DNA of 46,591 nt from Nitrospira sp. UW-LDO-01 (GCA_002254365.1 NIUT01000077.1:1-46591); one strand, 5' to 3'. Shown: positions 7,859 to 16,594, counted from the stretch's first letter. Notes: generated from the letters alone by a model not told the origin. Made by a program: numbers and translations.

Positions 7859-9634
7859 CTACTGTCGCCGATTGTAATGTTCCCTCCGTGGCAGTTTAAG
7901 AGTAGCTGTGCTGAGCTCTTCAATGGTGGCCTCACCACGAAGGATGCGATTGAGCATTTCATTGCATGGTTCATCAAAGCGGTCGTTATTGATTGGGCTC
8001 TCATGAGCAGCAATTATGAAATTATAGGGAGTAAGAAATCTCTCTCGAAGCTGTGCCTCACCGTTCAGCGTAACAACACAGCCATCAATCACTGCGGCTC
8101 CATCATCATATTCAGCTCTTGTTACTGGTCGCCCACGAAACAGCGCGAACTCCTCTTTCGCATAACCTCTGAGTGCGATCTGATCCGGGAGGGAGGAGAT
8201 ATCATTGAGCCCTGATGGTTGCGATGGTTTAGCTTTGACGTACAAAAACTCTTGATAGTAAGAACCTGCATTTACCGCAGCCAGCTCGTCGATTATAAGC
8301 TCTTGATGGTCAAGCAAGATTGTATTGTTTGACAAGATGGAGAAGTCTTGAATGTACATATTACCTGAGCGCCACCACCAAATAGGATGGTGGCCACCGA
8401 ACGCGATGGGTTTAGTAAAGAAAAGCGCAAGGCGTTCAATCGCTTTAATTGGGTCGCGAAACCACTGAGTACCACGAACACCGGGGAATGCTTTGGCAAA
8501 GCGCTCGCTGAAAAACTGTGTTGAGGTTTCATGCTTCATTACGGGCAAACCATCTTCTTGATTAGAAGGGCGGATGGAGACTCGGCTGGGGGCAGGATTC
8601 GCGGTGGTATCGGCGTCGGTTGATCCAAGCGGTGTTGAGATCGTAGCCTGCTTTCCGGTGTTGGTTGATGACTGAATTGCTTGGACAATGTGCTTTGCCA
8701 ACTGAGGAATGCCATGCTCGGTGGAGATGGCCACTTTGTCTGCTAGGGTGACGGAATATTTGCGTATGTCACTGTGGGTCACCTTGTGCAAAATGGGCAG
8801 AATGACCTTCCCTTCACTGATCTCTCTCTGCGCTAGCCCATCGAGTTCTTTCTGTGGCCATTCCTTGGTGAAGAAGGCTTGGCTAAAAATAACCACTCCG
8901 AAACGGGAGTTGCTTAAGCCTTCATCAATCTTTCGGCGAAGGCTATCTCCAATTGTTAGTACAGAGCGATCAAGCCAAATATGTAGGCCGTGCTTCTGCA
9001 ATTCTTTTTCGAGTGGATCGACGACTGCGCTTTTATCCTCACTCGCATGACAAACGAAGACGTCCCACTGTTTTCCTTCCTTTTGTGCATCAGTGCCCGC
9101 CATTGAAGAAGGCGGCCTTAACAAGTATGTCTGATCGCCCACAGCCCAGCCGTCGTGTGTCACGAGGAGATGGGTCATATCATGGAACCTGATTAACCCC
9201 TTTCTCTTCAGTTCCTCAACATGAAACATAGCTTCTTGAGGATTTTTCGCAGTTGCCAAGGGGTAGTCCCACTCTGGAGAGAACTCTACCGGAGCGCCCA
9301 CGTGACTTGTCCGTCCGATGAGCATCTGCAGTAACTCAGTAGCTCGATCTTTGGGGGAAATGTTCTGCATAGCTTGACCCAGTGCCTGAATATTCGATGA
9401 GACCAGCATCTCTGTGTGCTTGCCAAGTTCATGCTTTTGACGAGTATAGGCAGATAGCCAAGGTCTCAAAGCAATGGGAATATCGCGAGAGGAGTAAAGA
9501 GTGCCTGATATGGAAAACTTCCCACATCGTCGACATTCCATCTCATATGCGTCTTTGTCAGCCTGGGGAGTAGCTGAAATCGGTTCTGCGTCACATAAGG
9601 GACAGGGGGAGGGCTTTCCTTTGTTCATGCTCAT
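7859..9634 (-). CDS. Zinc-ribbon / TIR-domain protein, candidate defence effector
   Basis: 591-aa multidomain protein. Residues 11-37 hold two CxxC pairs (C11/C14, C34/C37), a zinc ribbon. Residues 130-175 look like a winged helix (HVEELKRKGLIRF...LLVTHDGW). A TIR domain spans about 189-325: the first strand WDVFVCHASEDK, WLDRSVLTIGDSLRRKIDEGL and GVVIFSQAFF, then WPQKEL whose Glu263 aligns with the catalytic glutamate of NAD-cleaving TIR domains. The C-terminal 210 residues, with the GGHHPIWWWRSGN segment, are not recognised and may be the sensor. Known bacterial TIR effectors deplete NAD or make signalling nucleotides on phage infection; that role here is inferred. Base composition is visibly more AT-rich than in neighbouring genes, which suggests transfer. 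Confidence 0.8.
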   Translation of the reverse strand: MSMNKGKPSPCPLCDAEPISATPQADKDAYEMECRRCGKFSISGTLYSSRDIPIALRPWLSAYTRQKHELGKHTEMLVSSNIQALGQAMQNISPKDRATELLQMLIGRTSHVGAPVEFSPEWDYPLATAKNPQEAMFHVEELKRKGLIRFHDMTHLLVTHDGWAVGDQTYLLRPPSSMAGTDAQKEGKQWDVFVCHASEDKSAVVDPLEKELQKHGLHIWLDRSVLTIGDSLRRKIDEGLSNSRFGVVIFSQAFFTKEWPQKELDGLAQREISEGKVILPILHKVTHSDIRKYSVTLADKVAISTEHGIPQLAKHIVQAIQSSTNTGKQATISTPLGSTDADTTANPAPSRVSIRPSNQEDGLPVMKHETSTQFFSERFAKAFPGVRGTQWFRDPIKAIERLALFFTKPIAFGGHHPIWWWRSGNMYIQDFSILSNNTILLDHQELIIDELAAVNAGSYYQEFLYVKAKPSQPSGLNDISSLPDQIALRGYAKEEFALFRGRPVTRAEYDDGAAVIDGCVVTLNGEAQLRERFLTPYNFIIAAHESPINNDRFDEPCNEMLNRILRGEATIEELSTATLKLPRREHYNRRQ

Positions 9635-9755
9635 CGGCTAGTCGAAATGCATTCCGAAGCATTCTACGTCTTGACGATCTACATGTTCCACCGACGGCTA
9701 CGAGAGAGGATAAGGCTTGGTGAAAAGGTGTTGAAGGAATCTGATAGCAGGTAGC

Positions 9756-9911
9756 TCAGGGTTTCTTCGCCACCACTTTCCCGTTTTCCCACACGTAGAT
9801 CGGCGTTCCATACATCCTGGCGGTTTTTCGAGCTGTCTTAGCAGCTCGGCGGAGTGCGCGCCCGACGCCTTGCACAAACCTGGTGTTCTCCGTCTCTCGA
9901 TTTCTCTTCAT
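9756..9911 (-). CDS. Short basic protein, unknown function
   Basis: 51-aa protein from the ATG at 9911, with GGAG a few bases upstream; the frame also opens at a TTG (9938) without good spacing. It consists of a basic amphipathic helix (ALRRAAKTARKTARMYG) and a C-terminal strand PIYVWENGKVVAKKP. Short proteins with this helix-plus-GKVV ending occur widely in my memory as unnamed hypotheticals, sometimes next to toxin genes. No function is proposed. Confidence 0.5.
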   Translation of the reverse strand: MKRNRETENTRFVQGVGRALRRAAKTARKTARMYGTPIYVWENGKVVAKKP

Positions 9912-9985
9912 CTGGCTCTCTCCAGCATTTCCCGACAATGATATGCAGGGAGGGTGTCAGGCCAGTTGGTCGTCCACTCTATCAA

Positions 9986-10978
9986 TCAACCTGCCACAGG
10001 TTGCTGATAATCCACTTCAATGGTAAAGCCCAGATCTTCGATCATGCCCCAGACTTCAGGAGCTGGTGCGCCTGGTGTTGTCAGATAGCCGTTCACGAAG
10101 ACGGAGTCGGCCGGATAGAGGGCCAATGGTTGGAGAGATCGAAGGTTATGTTCGCGGCCTCCGGCGATGCGAATTTCCGTCCTGGGATGGAGAAACCGGA
10201 AGAGGCAGAGCACTTTCAGACAGCGTTGAGGCGTGAGATTGTCGGCCTGTTCGAATGGGGTACCGGAGACTGGGGTGAGCATGTTCAGGGGAATGGAATC
10301 TGGCTTGACGTCTTGCAGGGCCGTGGCCAGTTCGATCAGGTCTTCGTCACTCTCACCCATGCCGACGATACCGCCTGAGCAGATTTCCAATCCCGCTGCG
10401 CGTGCATTCTTGATCGTTGCCATTCGATCTTGAAAGGTATGGGTGGTGCAGATCGATGCGTGAAAGGCTTCGCTGGTATTCAGGTTGTGATTCACTCGGT
10501 CGACACCGGCGGCTTTGAGGCGCTTGGCCTGGGATTCGCTCATCAAGCCAAGGGAACAGCAGATTTGAATCGGAACCTCCTGCTTGATGGAACGAACCGC
10601 TCCGGCGATTTCGTCGATCTCCCGATCCAATGGGCTCCGTCCGCTGATGACGATGCAGTAGCGCTGGGCTTTCGACGCGGCGGCTTGTCGCGCGCCTTCC
10701 ATCATCTGCTTCTGCGGAAGCAGATTGTACCGATCAATCGGCGCCGTTGAAATGGATGACTGTGAACAGTAGTGGCAATCTTCCTGGCAGGCTCCGCTCT
10801 TGGCGTTCTGCAGCATCTGGAGGCGCACGGTTCGGCCGAAGTACTTTGATCGAACCTGAAAGGCTGCATGCAGCAAGGCCAGCAGGTCGTCGTTTGTGGT
10901 ATTCAACACGGAGTGACATTCTTCTTTGGTCAGAGATTCGTCATGGAGCGCTTTGTCCGCCAACGTCATGTAGGTCAT
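9986..10978 (-). CDS. bioB: Biotin synthase BioB
   Basis: Radical-SAM enzyme that inserts sulfur into dethiobiotin in the last step of biotin synthesis. The 330-aa protein has the CxxxCxxC cluster motif C64/C68/C71 in GACQEDCHYCSQS, and the BioB-specific segments RVNHNLNTSEAFH, SGGIVGMGESDEDLIELA and IRIAGGREHNLR. Start ATG 10978 is preceded by GAGGAA. It is unlinked to bioD, which lies 25 kb away in this window. Confidence 0.96.
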   Translation of the reverse strand: MTYMTLADKALHDESLTKEECHSVLNTTNDDLLALLHAAFQVRSKYFGRTVRLQMLQNAKSGACQEDCHYCSQSSISTAPIDRYNLLPQKQMMEGARQAAASKAQRYCIVISGRSPLDREIDEIAGAVRSIKQEVPIQICCSLGLMSESQAKRLKAAGVDRVNHNLNTSEAFHASICTTHTFQDRMATIKNARAAGLEICSGGIVGMGESDEDLIELATALQDVKPDSIPLNMLTPVSGTPFEQADNLTPQRCLKVLCLFRFLHPRTEIRIAGGREHNLRSLQPLALYPADSVFVNGYLTTPGAPAPEVWGMIEDLGFTIEVDYQQPVAG

Positions 10979-11000
10979 AGGTTCCTCAATAAATGATACG

Positions 11001-11013
11001 ACAGATGATCTGT
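11001..11013. promoter_or_regulatory. 13-bp palindrome in bioB leader
   Basis: ACAGAT-G-ATCTGT is a perfect inverted repeat 23 bp upstream of the bioB start codon. Its place in the leader fits an operator, but it does not match the BirA or BioR sites I know. Speculative. Confidence 0.25.
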
Positions 11014-11095
11014 TGAGATTACAGTCTGTTCACTGACAGGGGCAAGGAATTGCAGCCTTGTCCGTTCAAGTATGCAGCAGGTGCCGGCGGGAAAG

Positions 11096-12496
11096 CTACA
11101 CGGTTTCAAATGGAGAAGCAATGCCTTGGTAGGGCACAGACGGGCTTGGGGACGGGTCCCTCTCTAGGTTGGTGGAGACCTGACTAGTCTCGATCCAGGG
11201 GAGGGCCGTGAGCGTATTCCACTTGGCACAGCGGCGGCACCGGCCTGTCCAGTCGACGGATTCTTGTTGGCATTGGGTACAGATATACGGTACCACCACA
11301 CGCTTCTTGAAACTCAGCGCTTTCTTGAGCGAGGTAATCGCTTCCTCGAACTGCTGTTTCCGTAAGTACAGATTGGCCATGATCTTGTGGTAGTCCAACA
11401 GATGATCTTGCGGACCTTCGATCGTTGAAAGGAGGTCAAACGCTTCATCCACCATTTCTAGTCGGTAATAGAGTTTACCCAGGTAGAACTGGAGCACGGG
11501 ATTCTGCGGGTCTTGCTGTAGCGCGTCCTGATAGATCCGGATGATTTCGCTGGGTTCGCCTTGATCCAGGAACAGCTCCTCCAGCCGATGGAGAATGATG
11601 ACACTCCTGGTGCGGGTGTAGACCTTTTTCAGAATCTCGACGGCGTCTTTTGTTTTTCCCTCATGAATCAGAATTTCCCCGATGCCGATATAGGCAGGGA
11701 GGAAGGCACGGTCTTTCTTAATGGCGCCGCGGAAGTATCGTCTGGCTTTATCAGGATGGCCGCGTTCGAGCAGCTGGCGTCCCACTTCATACATACACCC
11801 CAGGAGCAATGCGGCCTCAGCCTGTTTTTCCGGGGCGGGGAGGTTGGCTTTGAGCAGACGGTGCTGGATTTCCAGCGCCTCATTCCAGCGCTCCAGGCGG
11901 ATGTTGAGGTCTCGTTTTCGGATCAAGGCCGTGAGGTTATCAGGTTCGATCTTGAGGATTTGCTGAAGGGCCTGCAGGGCTTCTTCATACCGCTTGGCTC
12001 CTTCAAGATCCTTCCCCAACTCCAGTAATACTTCGATGTTCCGATCGTCCACCCGTTGCGCATGTTGGTGGAGTCGGATGGCCTCGGAAAAGTTCTGTTC
12101 CGAACGATAGATGTTTCCCAGCCAGAGCAGTGAATCGACTCTGGTCGGATCAATTGCAAGAGCTTTTTCCAACAGGGTAATGGCTTCCGAGGTACGTTTC
12201 GACATAAACGCATGAGTGCCGTCTCGGTGAAGCGTATCGACCTTTTCTTTGCGGCGTACGAGACGTTGACTGCGCCAATTGAGGATGAGGTGGGCGGTCT
12301 GTTGCAAACCGACGACGAATGTTGCGAGGACGGCTCCGCCGGCCATTGAGATGAGTATCAATGTGACAGGGCTGAGATCGAACGCCACCCCGGGACTGGT
12401 ATGGATGATGACCGTCCCCGGGTTGAGCTCGCGGAAGTAGCTATATACAAACACGCCGGCACTGATGAGAAAAATGGTGATCAGCAGTTTAAACAT
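11096..12496 (-). CDS. LapB/YciM-like TPR protein with C-terminal rubredoxin-like zinc domain
   Basis: 466-aa membrane-anchored TPR protein. Residues 1-22 and about 45-67 are hydrophobic; then come roughly eight TPR units (for example SEAITLLEKALAIDPTRVDS, ALQALQQILKIEPDN); the C-terminus has YICTQCQQES...GRCRRCAKWNT, a rubredoxin-type CxxC...CxxC metal site. This order matches LapB (YciM), which in E. coli controls LpxC proteolysis and lipopolysaccharide assembly. The extra N-terminal membrane helix resembles the LapA-LapB arrangement. It follows rsfS by only 18 bp and is likely the last gene of the rplU operon. Confidence 0.75.
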   Translation of the reverse strand: MFKLLITIFLISAGVFVYSYFRELNPGTVIIHTSPGVAFDLSPVTLILISMAGGAVLATFVVGLQQTAHLILNWRSQRLVRRKEKVDTLHRDGTHAFMSKRTSEAITLLEKALAIDPTRVDSLLWLGNIYRSEQNFSEAIRLHQHAQRVDDRNIEVLLELGKDLEGAKRYEEALQALQQILKIEPDNLTALIRKRDLNIRLERWNEALEIQHRLLKANLPAPEKQAEAALLLGCMYEVGRQLLERGHPDKARRYFRGAIKKDRAFLPAYIGIGEILIHEGKTKDAVEILKKVYTRTRSVIILHRLEELFLDQGEPSEIIRIYQDALQQDPQNPVLQFYLGKLYYRLEMVDEAFDLLSTIEGPQDHLLDYHKIMANLYLRKQQFEEAITSLKKALSFKKRVVVPYICTQCQQESVDWTGRCRRCAKWNTLTALPWIETSQVSTNLERDPSPSPSVPYQGIASPFETV

Positions 12497-12514
12497 CGCT
12501 TAAACCATCTTCTT

Positions 12515-12922
12515 CTACGAACGTGCTTTCCTGGTCAGCCGCTCCTTTGTTTCTGGAGTCGGTGCCGAGGCCTTGTCTGAAATAGGAATGAGTCGTGCGT
12601 CACTCCATAGACGCTCGAGCGCGTAATGCGATCGGGCATCCTGTCGAAACACATGGGCTACGACATCGCCAAAATCGATAAGAACCCACTGCCCTGAAGT
12701 TGTCCCTTCAAGACTCAGTGGCCGTTGGTTCAGACGAGACAGCGCGTCGACGATCGAATCAGCAACTGCGCGCGTCTGCCGATCGGATTCGGCAGAACCC
12801 AGAACCAGATAGTCAGCGATTGAAGTCAGCGGGGCGACATGGAGGACTTGAACATCAAGGGCCTTCTTGTCGAGCATCGCGTTGGCGACGGCGAGGGCTG
12901 TGGCCTTAGATGTGCGTGCGAT
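12515..12922 (-). CDS. rsfS: Ribosomal silencing factor RsfS, probable ATC start
   Basis: RsfS (RsfA/YbeB/Iojap) binds ribosomal protein L14 and blocks subunit joining in starvation. The segment LDKKALDVQVLHVAPLTSIADYLVLGSAESDRQ, split as LDKKALDV and SIADYLVLGSAESDRQ, and later GQWVLIDFGDVVAHVF, is diagnostic. No ATG, GTG or TTG lies at the expected N-terminus: AGGAGG is followed after six bases by ATC at 12922, which gives a 135-aa protein of normal length. The only nearby ATG (residue 16) would remove the first helix. The gene overlaps the 3' end of nadD by 17 bp. The family is certain; the start codon is inferred. Confidence 0.85.
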   Translation of the reverse strand: MARTSKATALAVANAMLDKKALDVQVLHVAPLTSIADYLVLGSAESDRQTRAVADSIVDALSRLNQRPLSLEGTTSGQWVLIDFGDVVAHVFRQDARSHYALERLWSDARLIPISDKASAPTPETKERLTRKARS

Positions 12923-13646
12923 TACGGTCCTCCTGATAAAGGATATGCTGAAGTATATAAGATTCCACCGGGGGGGGCAACATATTTGCCAGCGGGAGGC
13001 CGCATTGTACCCTTCGCCTGATCTCCGAAGCCGAGATGAGACAGGGGGAAAGAGGTAAACAGGTGAGACCGGGTGAATCAGGGACAACGATCTCCACCTG
13101 GTCCAAGGTACCGGAATCCAGTTGCCGAAGGGCTTGTGCATCCGGGTTGGATAGTAGGGGCATCTTGCTGAGGGATTGGAATGACTGTCCTGGGCGGGTG
13201 ACGACCACAAAATGGCAGAGCCGCAGAAGTTGTTCGGGGGCTCTCCAGGTGGAGAACTCGAGAAAGGCATCTAAGCCAATGATAAAGAACAGGTTCCATG
13301 ATGGACCATATTGGGATTGGACTTCACGGATGGTATCGATCGAGTAGGACTTCCCAACCCGATTGATCTCAATTGCCGATACCTCGAAAAATGGGGTTTC
13401 AGCGATGGCAAGTTCGACCATTTTGAGGCGAGTCCCTGCGGGGGCTAGTGATCCGCTCTGCTTGTGGGGTGGGTCACCGGTTGGAATAAAGAGAACTCGA
13501 GTGAGTTGCAAGCGTTCAAACACCTGATGGGCGATAGTAAGGTGGCCGTTGTGAATAGGGTTAAAGCTGCCACCGAGAAGGCCGAGGCGTTGCGGACTGG
13601 AGGACTGAGTCTCGAGGGAAGAGTGCTGAGGATTTGAAACGTTCAT
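12906..13646 (-). CDS. nadD: Nicotinate-nucleotide adenylyltransferase NadD
   Basis: Transfers AMP from ATP to nicotinate mononucleotide in NAD synthesis. The 246-aa protein has the nucleotidyltransferase motif GGSFNPIHNGHL at residues 25-36, the LFIIGLDAFLEFSTW segment and the C-terminal SASEIRRRV (ISxSxxR-type) motif. About 20 residues precede the family start; they are Ser/Gln-rich and could be dispensable. It sits between proB and rsfS, a common neighbourhood in bacteria, and its last codons contain the RsfS Shine-Dalgarno. Confidence 0.94.
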   Translation of the reverse strand: MNVSNPQHSSLETQSSSPQRLGLLGGSFNPIHNGHLTIAHQVFERLQLTRVLFIPTGDPPHKQSGSLAPAGTRLKMVELAIAETPFFEVSAIEINRVGKSYSIDTIREVQSQYGPSWNLFFIIGLDAFLEFSTWRAPEQLLRLCHFVVVTRPGQSFQSLSKMPLLSNPDAQALRQLDSGTLDQVEIVVPDSPGLTCLPLSPCLISASEIRRRVQCGLPLANMLPPPVESYILQHILYQEDRNRTHI

Positions 13647-13669
13647 AACTCAGGATCGCGGCCTCAGCA

Positions 13670-14791
13670 CTAAAGAATCACGAGATTGTCGCGGTGAATA
13701 ACTTCCTCATACTCTTGGGAACCGAACTGTTCCTGAATGACGCTCGTCTTGAGGCCTTTCATCCGGTCTAAGAGTTCCGACGACACGTTCACCAGGCCTT
13801 TGGCAAATTCCTTCCCGTCTGGATCGAAGCAACTCACCGGATCGCCGGCTTCGAATGGCCCGATCACCTTGCAAATACCGGATGCGAGTAGGCTTTTCCC
13901 TCGTTGCGCAAGGGCATCGACGGCCCCCTGGTCGAGATGAAGCTGGCCACGCGGGCGAAGCGTGAACGCGATCCAATGTTTTCGGCTGTTCAGGCGGCGT
14001 TCTTTTGCCAGAAACAGACTTCCGCCGGTTCCTGTCGTCAACGCTGTGGCGAGGAGCCCGGCTCGTTCTCCATTAAGAATCAAGGTAGAGATTCCGTATT
14101 GTCCGATCTTCTTAGCCGCCCGGAGTTTGGTGGCCATGCCGCCTGTGCCCTCGAAGGTGCTGGACACGCCGGCTAATTGCTCGATGTCATCCGTGATCGC
14201 CGGGATGAACGGGATCAGGGTCGCAGAAGGGTTCTTGCGAGGATCTTCTGTGTACAGTCCATCGACGTCCGATAAAATCACCAGGAGGTCGGCATCGGCC
14301 AGGTGAGCCACTTCGCTGGCCAGGGTATCGTTGTCACCCACTCTGATCTCATCGACTGCGACGGTATCGTTTTCATTGATGATCGGAACGATGCCAAAAT
14401 CAATCAGTGCCGAAAGGGTATGGCGGGCGTTGAGGAAACGGCGGCGGTCTTCAAGGTCCTGGTGCGTGAGGAGAATCTGTGCCACCTGAGTCGAAAGACG
14501 TTCGAAGGCCTTTTCATAGGCCCACATCAGGCGACTTTGTCCCACGGCTGCCGCAGCCTGCTTCACCGGAAGGTTTTTGGGGTACTCTTTCAGTTGCAGT
14601 TTTTTAATGCCGGAGACGATGGCGCCTGAGGAGACGATCAGGATCTCTCGTCCCTGTTTCTTCAGGGTGGCGATTTCGTCGGCCAACCGCTCGATTCTGT
14701 CGGGGCGTAGCCCTTCGGCACGCGAAGCGATCAGGCTACTGCCGATTTTGATGACGATCCGCGTGGCCTGCGTTAGGACTGTGTCTCGCAT
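13670..14791 (-). CDS. proB: Glutamate 5-kinase ProB
   Basis: First enzyme of proline synthesis, phosphorylating glutamate. From ATG 14791 it is 373 aa: an amino-acid-kinase domain (RIVIKIGSSLIA near residue 11, the SSGAIVSGIKKL segment, NENDTVAVDEI and DNDTLASEVA for nucleotide and glutamate binding) and a C-terminal PUA domain (about residues 280-373). The frame is open upstream to 14902, inside obgE, but the family start is MRDTVLTQATRIV. It overlaps the obgE stop by 19 bp. With putA in the same window, both proline synthesis and degradation are present. Confidence 0.95.
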   Translation of the reverse strand: MRDTVLTQATRIVIKIGSSLIASRAEGLRPDRIERLADEIATLKKQGREILIVSSGAIVSGIKKLQLKEYPKNLPVKQAAAAVGQSRLMWAYEKAFERLSTQVAQILLTHQDLEDRRRFLNARHTLSALIDFGIVPIINENDTVAVDEIRVGDNDTLASEVAHLADADLLVILSDVDGLYTEDPRKNPSATLIPFIPAITDDIEQLAGVSSTFEGTGGMATKLRAAKKIGQYGISTLILNGERAGLLATALTTGTGGSLFLAKERRLNSRKHWIAFTLRPRGQLHLDQGAVDALAQRGKSLLASGICKVIGPFEAGDPVSCFDPDGKEFAKGLVNVSSELLDRMKGLKTSVIQEQFGSQEYEEVIHRDNLVIL

Positions 14792-15798
14792 GGCAGTACC
14801 CGTAACATATCGACCTGTTTTCCGACATAGAGGATCAACTGATCCAGCCCCGTATTTGTGGCGGCTGAGATCGGGAAACAGGGATATCCTCGGTCCCGGC
14901 AATAGGCTTGAATCTGTTCCAGTCGTTCACCTGCCCCAGCGACGTCAATCTTAGTTGGAACGACGGCAAAGGGGCGGGTGGTCAGCCCCTGGTCATAGGC
15001 GGCCAGTTCTTGCCGGAGGGTCTCAAAGCTGTTTTGGGGGTCGTCGGTCGCCCATTCCGAGACGTCGATCAAGTGGAGCAAAAACGCGGTTCGTTCAATA
15101 TGGCGGAGAAACTGGACTCCCAGACCTTTTCCTTCGTGTGCTCCTTCGATCAAACCCGGGATATCGGCGACCACAAAACTGCGGTCGGATCCCCATCGGA
15201 CGACGCCAAGATTAGGAATCAACGTGGTGAAGGGATACTCGGCGATTTTCGGACGAGCCGCAGAAATAGCAGAGATCAGGGTCGACTTTCCCGCATTGGG
15301 AAATCCCACAAGACCAACATCAGCCAGTAACTTGAGTTCGAGCCGTAGGGTACGCTCTTCTCCGGAACTCCCCGGCGTGCATTTGGTTGGTACGCGATTG
15401 ACGGATGTGGCGAAGTTGCTGTTGCCCTTTCCCCCACGCCCACCTTGGGCGATCACGGCTGTTTGGCCGTCTTCGGTGAAATCCGCGAGGATCTCCTTTG
15501 ACTGGTCATCGTAGACGATGGTTCCGACTGGCACTCCGATCGTGACGTCATCCCCTGAGCGTCCGGTACAGTTGGAGCCACCACCGTGTTTTCCGTCTTG
15601 TGCCTCGTAGTGATTTTGATATCGGAGGTCGAGCAGGGTTGTCAGCCGATGAGATGCAGTCATAATGACGTCGCCGCCATGACCGCCGTCACCACCATCC
15701 GGTCCGCCGCGAGGGACAAACATCTCTCTCCGAAAGCTACAGATGCCGTTCCCGCCTCGACCAGCCCGTACTGTCACGCGTACTTCGTCGACAAACAT
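14773..15798 (-). CDS. obgE: GTPase ObgE/CgtA
   Basis: Essential ribosome-associated GTPase involved in 50S assembly and stress response. The 341-aa protein has the glycine-rich Obg fold (residues 1-158, with GGPDGGDGGHGG) and a G domain: P-loop GFPNAGKST at 165-173, DIPGLIEGA (G3) and the PTKID (G4) segment. There is no C-terminal OCT domain; it ends soon after the G domain, as in many non-Bacillus Obg proteins. It follows rpmA as in most bacteria. Confidence 0.97.
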   Translation of the reverse strand: MFVDEVRVTVRAGRGGNGICSFRREMFVPRGGPDGGDGGHGGDVIMTASHRLTTLLDLRYQNHYEAQDGKHGGGSNCTGRSGDDVTIGVPVGTIVYDDQSKEILADFTEDGQTAVIAQGGRGGKGNSNFATSVNRVPTKCTPGSSGEERTLRLELKLLADVGLVGFPNAGKSTLISAISAARPKIAEYPFTTLIPNLGVVRWGSDRSFVVADIPGLIEGAHEGKGLGVQFLRHIERTAFLLHLIDVSEWATDDPQNSFETLRQELAAYDQGLTTRPFAVVPTKIDVAGAGERLEQIQAYCRDRGYPCFPISAATNTGLDQLILYVGKQVDMLRVLPCETQS

Positions 15799-15918
15799 GG
15801 GTACCAGTTTCCTACGGCCGAAAGTGAGGAGAGAAAAAAGTATACCTGACTTTGAGGCAACGAAGCAGGGAGACTCTATGTCTGCCCTGCTTGTGAGAGA
15901 GGAAGTAGAAAGGGAAGG

Positions 15919-16182
15919 TTAAGACTTAGCGGAGCTCGGATATACACTGACTTTTCGTCTGCCGCGCCCACCTTCAAACTTAACCACACCAGTTGTTTTG
16001 GCGAACAGCGTATGGTCTCTTCCCAGATCCACATTGAAGCCCGGAAAGAACTTGGTCCCGCGCTGGCGGACGATGATGCTGCCAGCCGTGACCGTCTGAC
16101 CGCCATAGGCCTTCACTCCCAAGTATTGGGGGTTACTGTCACGACCGTTACGTGAGGATCCGCCACCTTTGTTTGTTGCCAT
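15919..16182 (-). CDS. rpmA: 50S ribosomal protein L27
   Basis: Ribosomal protein near the peptidyl-transferase centre. The 87-aa protein begins [17 protein letters not shown] and contains [22 protein letters not shown] and [13 protein letters not shown], which identify L27. No N-terminal cleavage extension of the Firmicutes type is present. GAAGGA precedes the ATG. It lies between rplU and obgE. Confidence 0.98.
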   Translation of the reverse strand: MATNKGGGSSRNGRDSNPQYLGVKAYGGQTVTAGSIIVRQRGTKFFPGFNVDLGRDHTLFAKTTGVVKFEGGRGRRKVSVYPSSAKS

Positions 16183-16204
16183 GGTCTATCCTTCCTACTC
16201 GAAT

Positions 16205-16519
16205 TTATGCCGTTGCAATACCGGTAATCAGGAGCTTGGTGAACCCCTGCCGGTGCCCGCGAGTACGTCGGTAGTTCTTGCGGCGTTTCTTCTTGAAGAC
16301 GGTAATCGATCGAGTCCGTCCGTGACGCACAATTTCTGCCGTGACCTTGGCTCCGGCAACGAGTGGTTGCCCGATGAGGACCGTAGCGTCACCATGCACG
16401 AGACGAACCTGGTCGAGTTCCACTTGCGCACCGACATCGCCGGGCAGGCTTCCAACCTGAATCGTCGCCCCTGCTTCTACCCGATACTGCTTCCCACCTG
16501 TTTCTACAATCGCGTACAT
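16205..16519 (-). CDS. rplU: 50S ribosomal protein L21
   Basis: First gene of the ribosomal/growth operon. The 104-aa protein begins MYAIVETGGKQYRVEAG and ends with the KKRRKNYRRTRGHRQ segment of L21 that contacts 23S rRNA. GGAG lies before the ATG. A strong promoter candidate lies 30-58 bp upstream and is flanked directly by the insertion sequence. Confidence 0.98.
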   Translation of the reverse strand: MYAIVETGGKQYRVEAGATIQVGSLPGDVGAQVELDQVRLVHGDATVLIGQPLVAGAKVTAEIVRHGRTRSITVFKKKRRKNYRRTRGHRQGFTKLLITGIATA

Positions 16520-16548
16520 ATCTCTTCTCCAGTCTTGAGGAACGGTTC

Positions 16549-16577
16549 ATTTAACATGTGGGTGTGAGAAGTGTCAA
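16549..16577 (-). promoter_or_regulatory. Sigma-70 type promoter of rplU operon
   Basis: On the minus strand, TTGACA (complement of 16572-16577), a 17-bp spacer and TTAAAT (complement of 16549-16554) form a good -35/-10 pair: six of six and four of six matches. The -10 box ends 29 bp before the rplU start codon. The insertion sequence begins 18 bp beyond the -35 box, so the promoter itself was kept intact; sequences further upstream (UP element, activator sites) were displaced by 1.4 kb. Confidence 0.65.
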
Positions 16578-16594
16578 GCCATAGGGAGGGGTTT
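16577..16594. repeat. 18-bp direct repeat, left flank of insertion sequence
   Basis: AGCCATAGGGAGGGGTTT occurs here and identically at 18013-18030, directly outside both ends of the insertion sequence. It is the apparent target-site duplication. Its first base overlaps the last base of the rplU -35 box. Confidence 0.8.

Noticed and set aside
12923-13270. Long N-terminal extension of RsfS
   Set aside because: The open frame upstream of 12922 runs inside nadD in another frame and has no family similarity.
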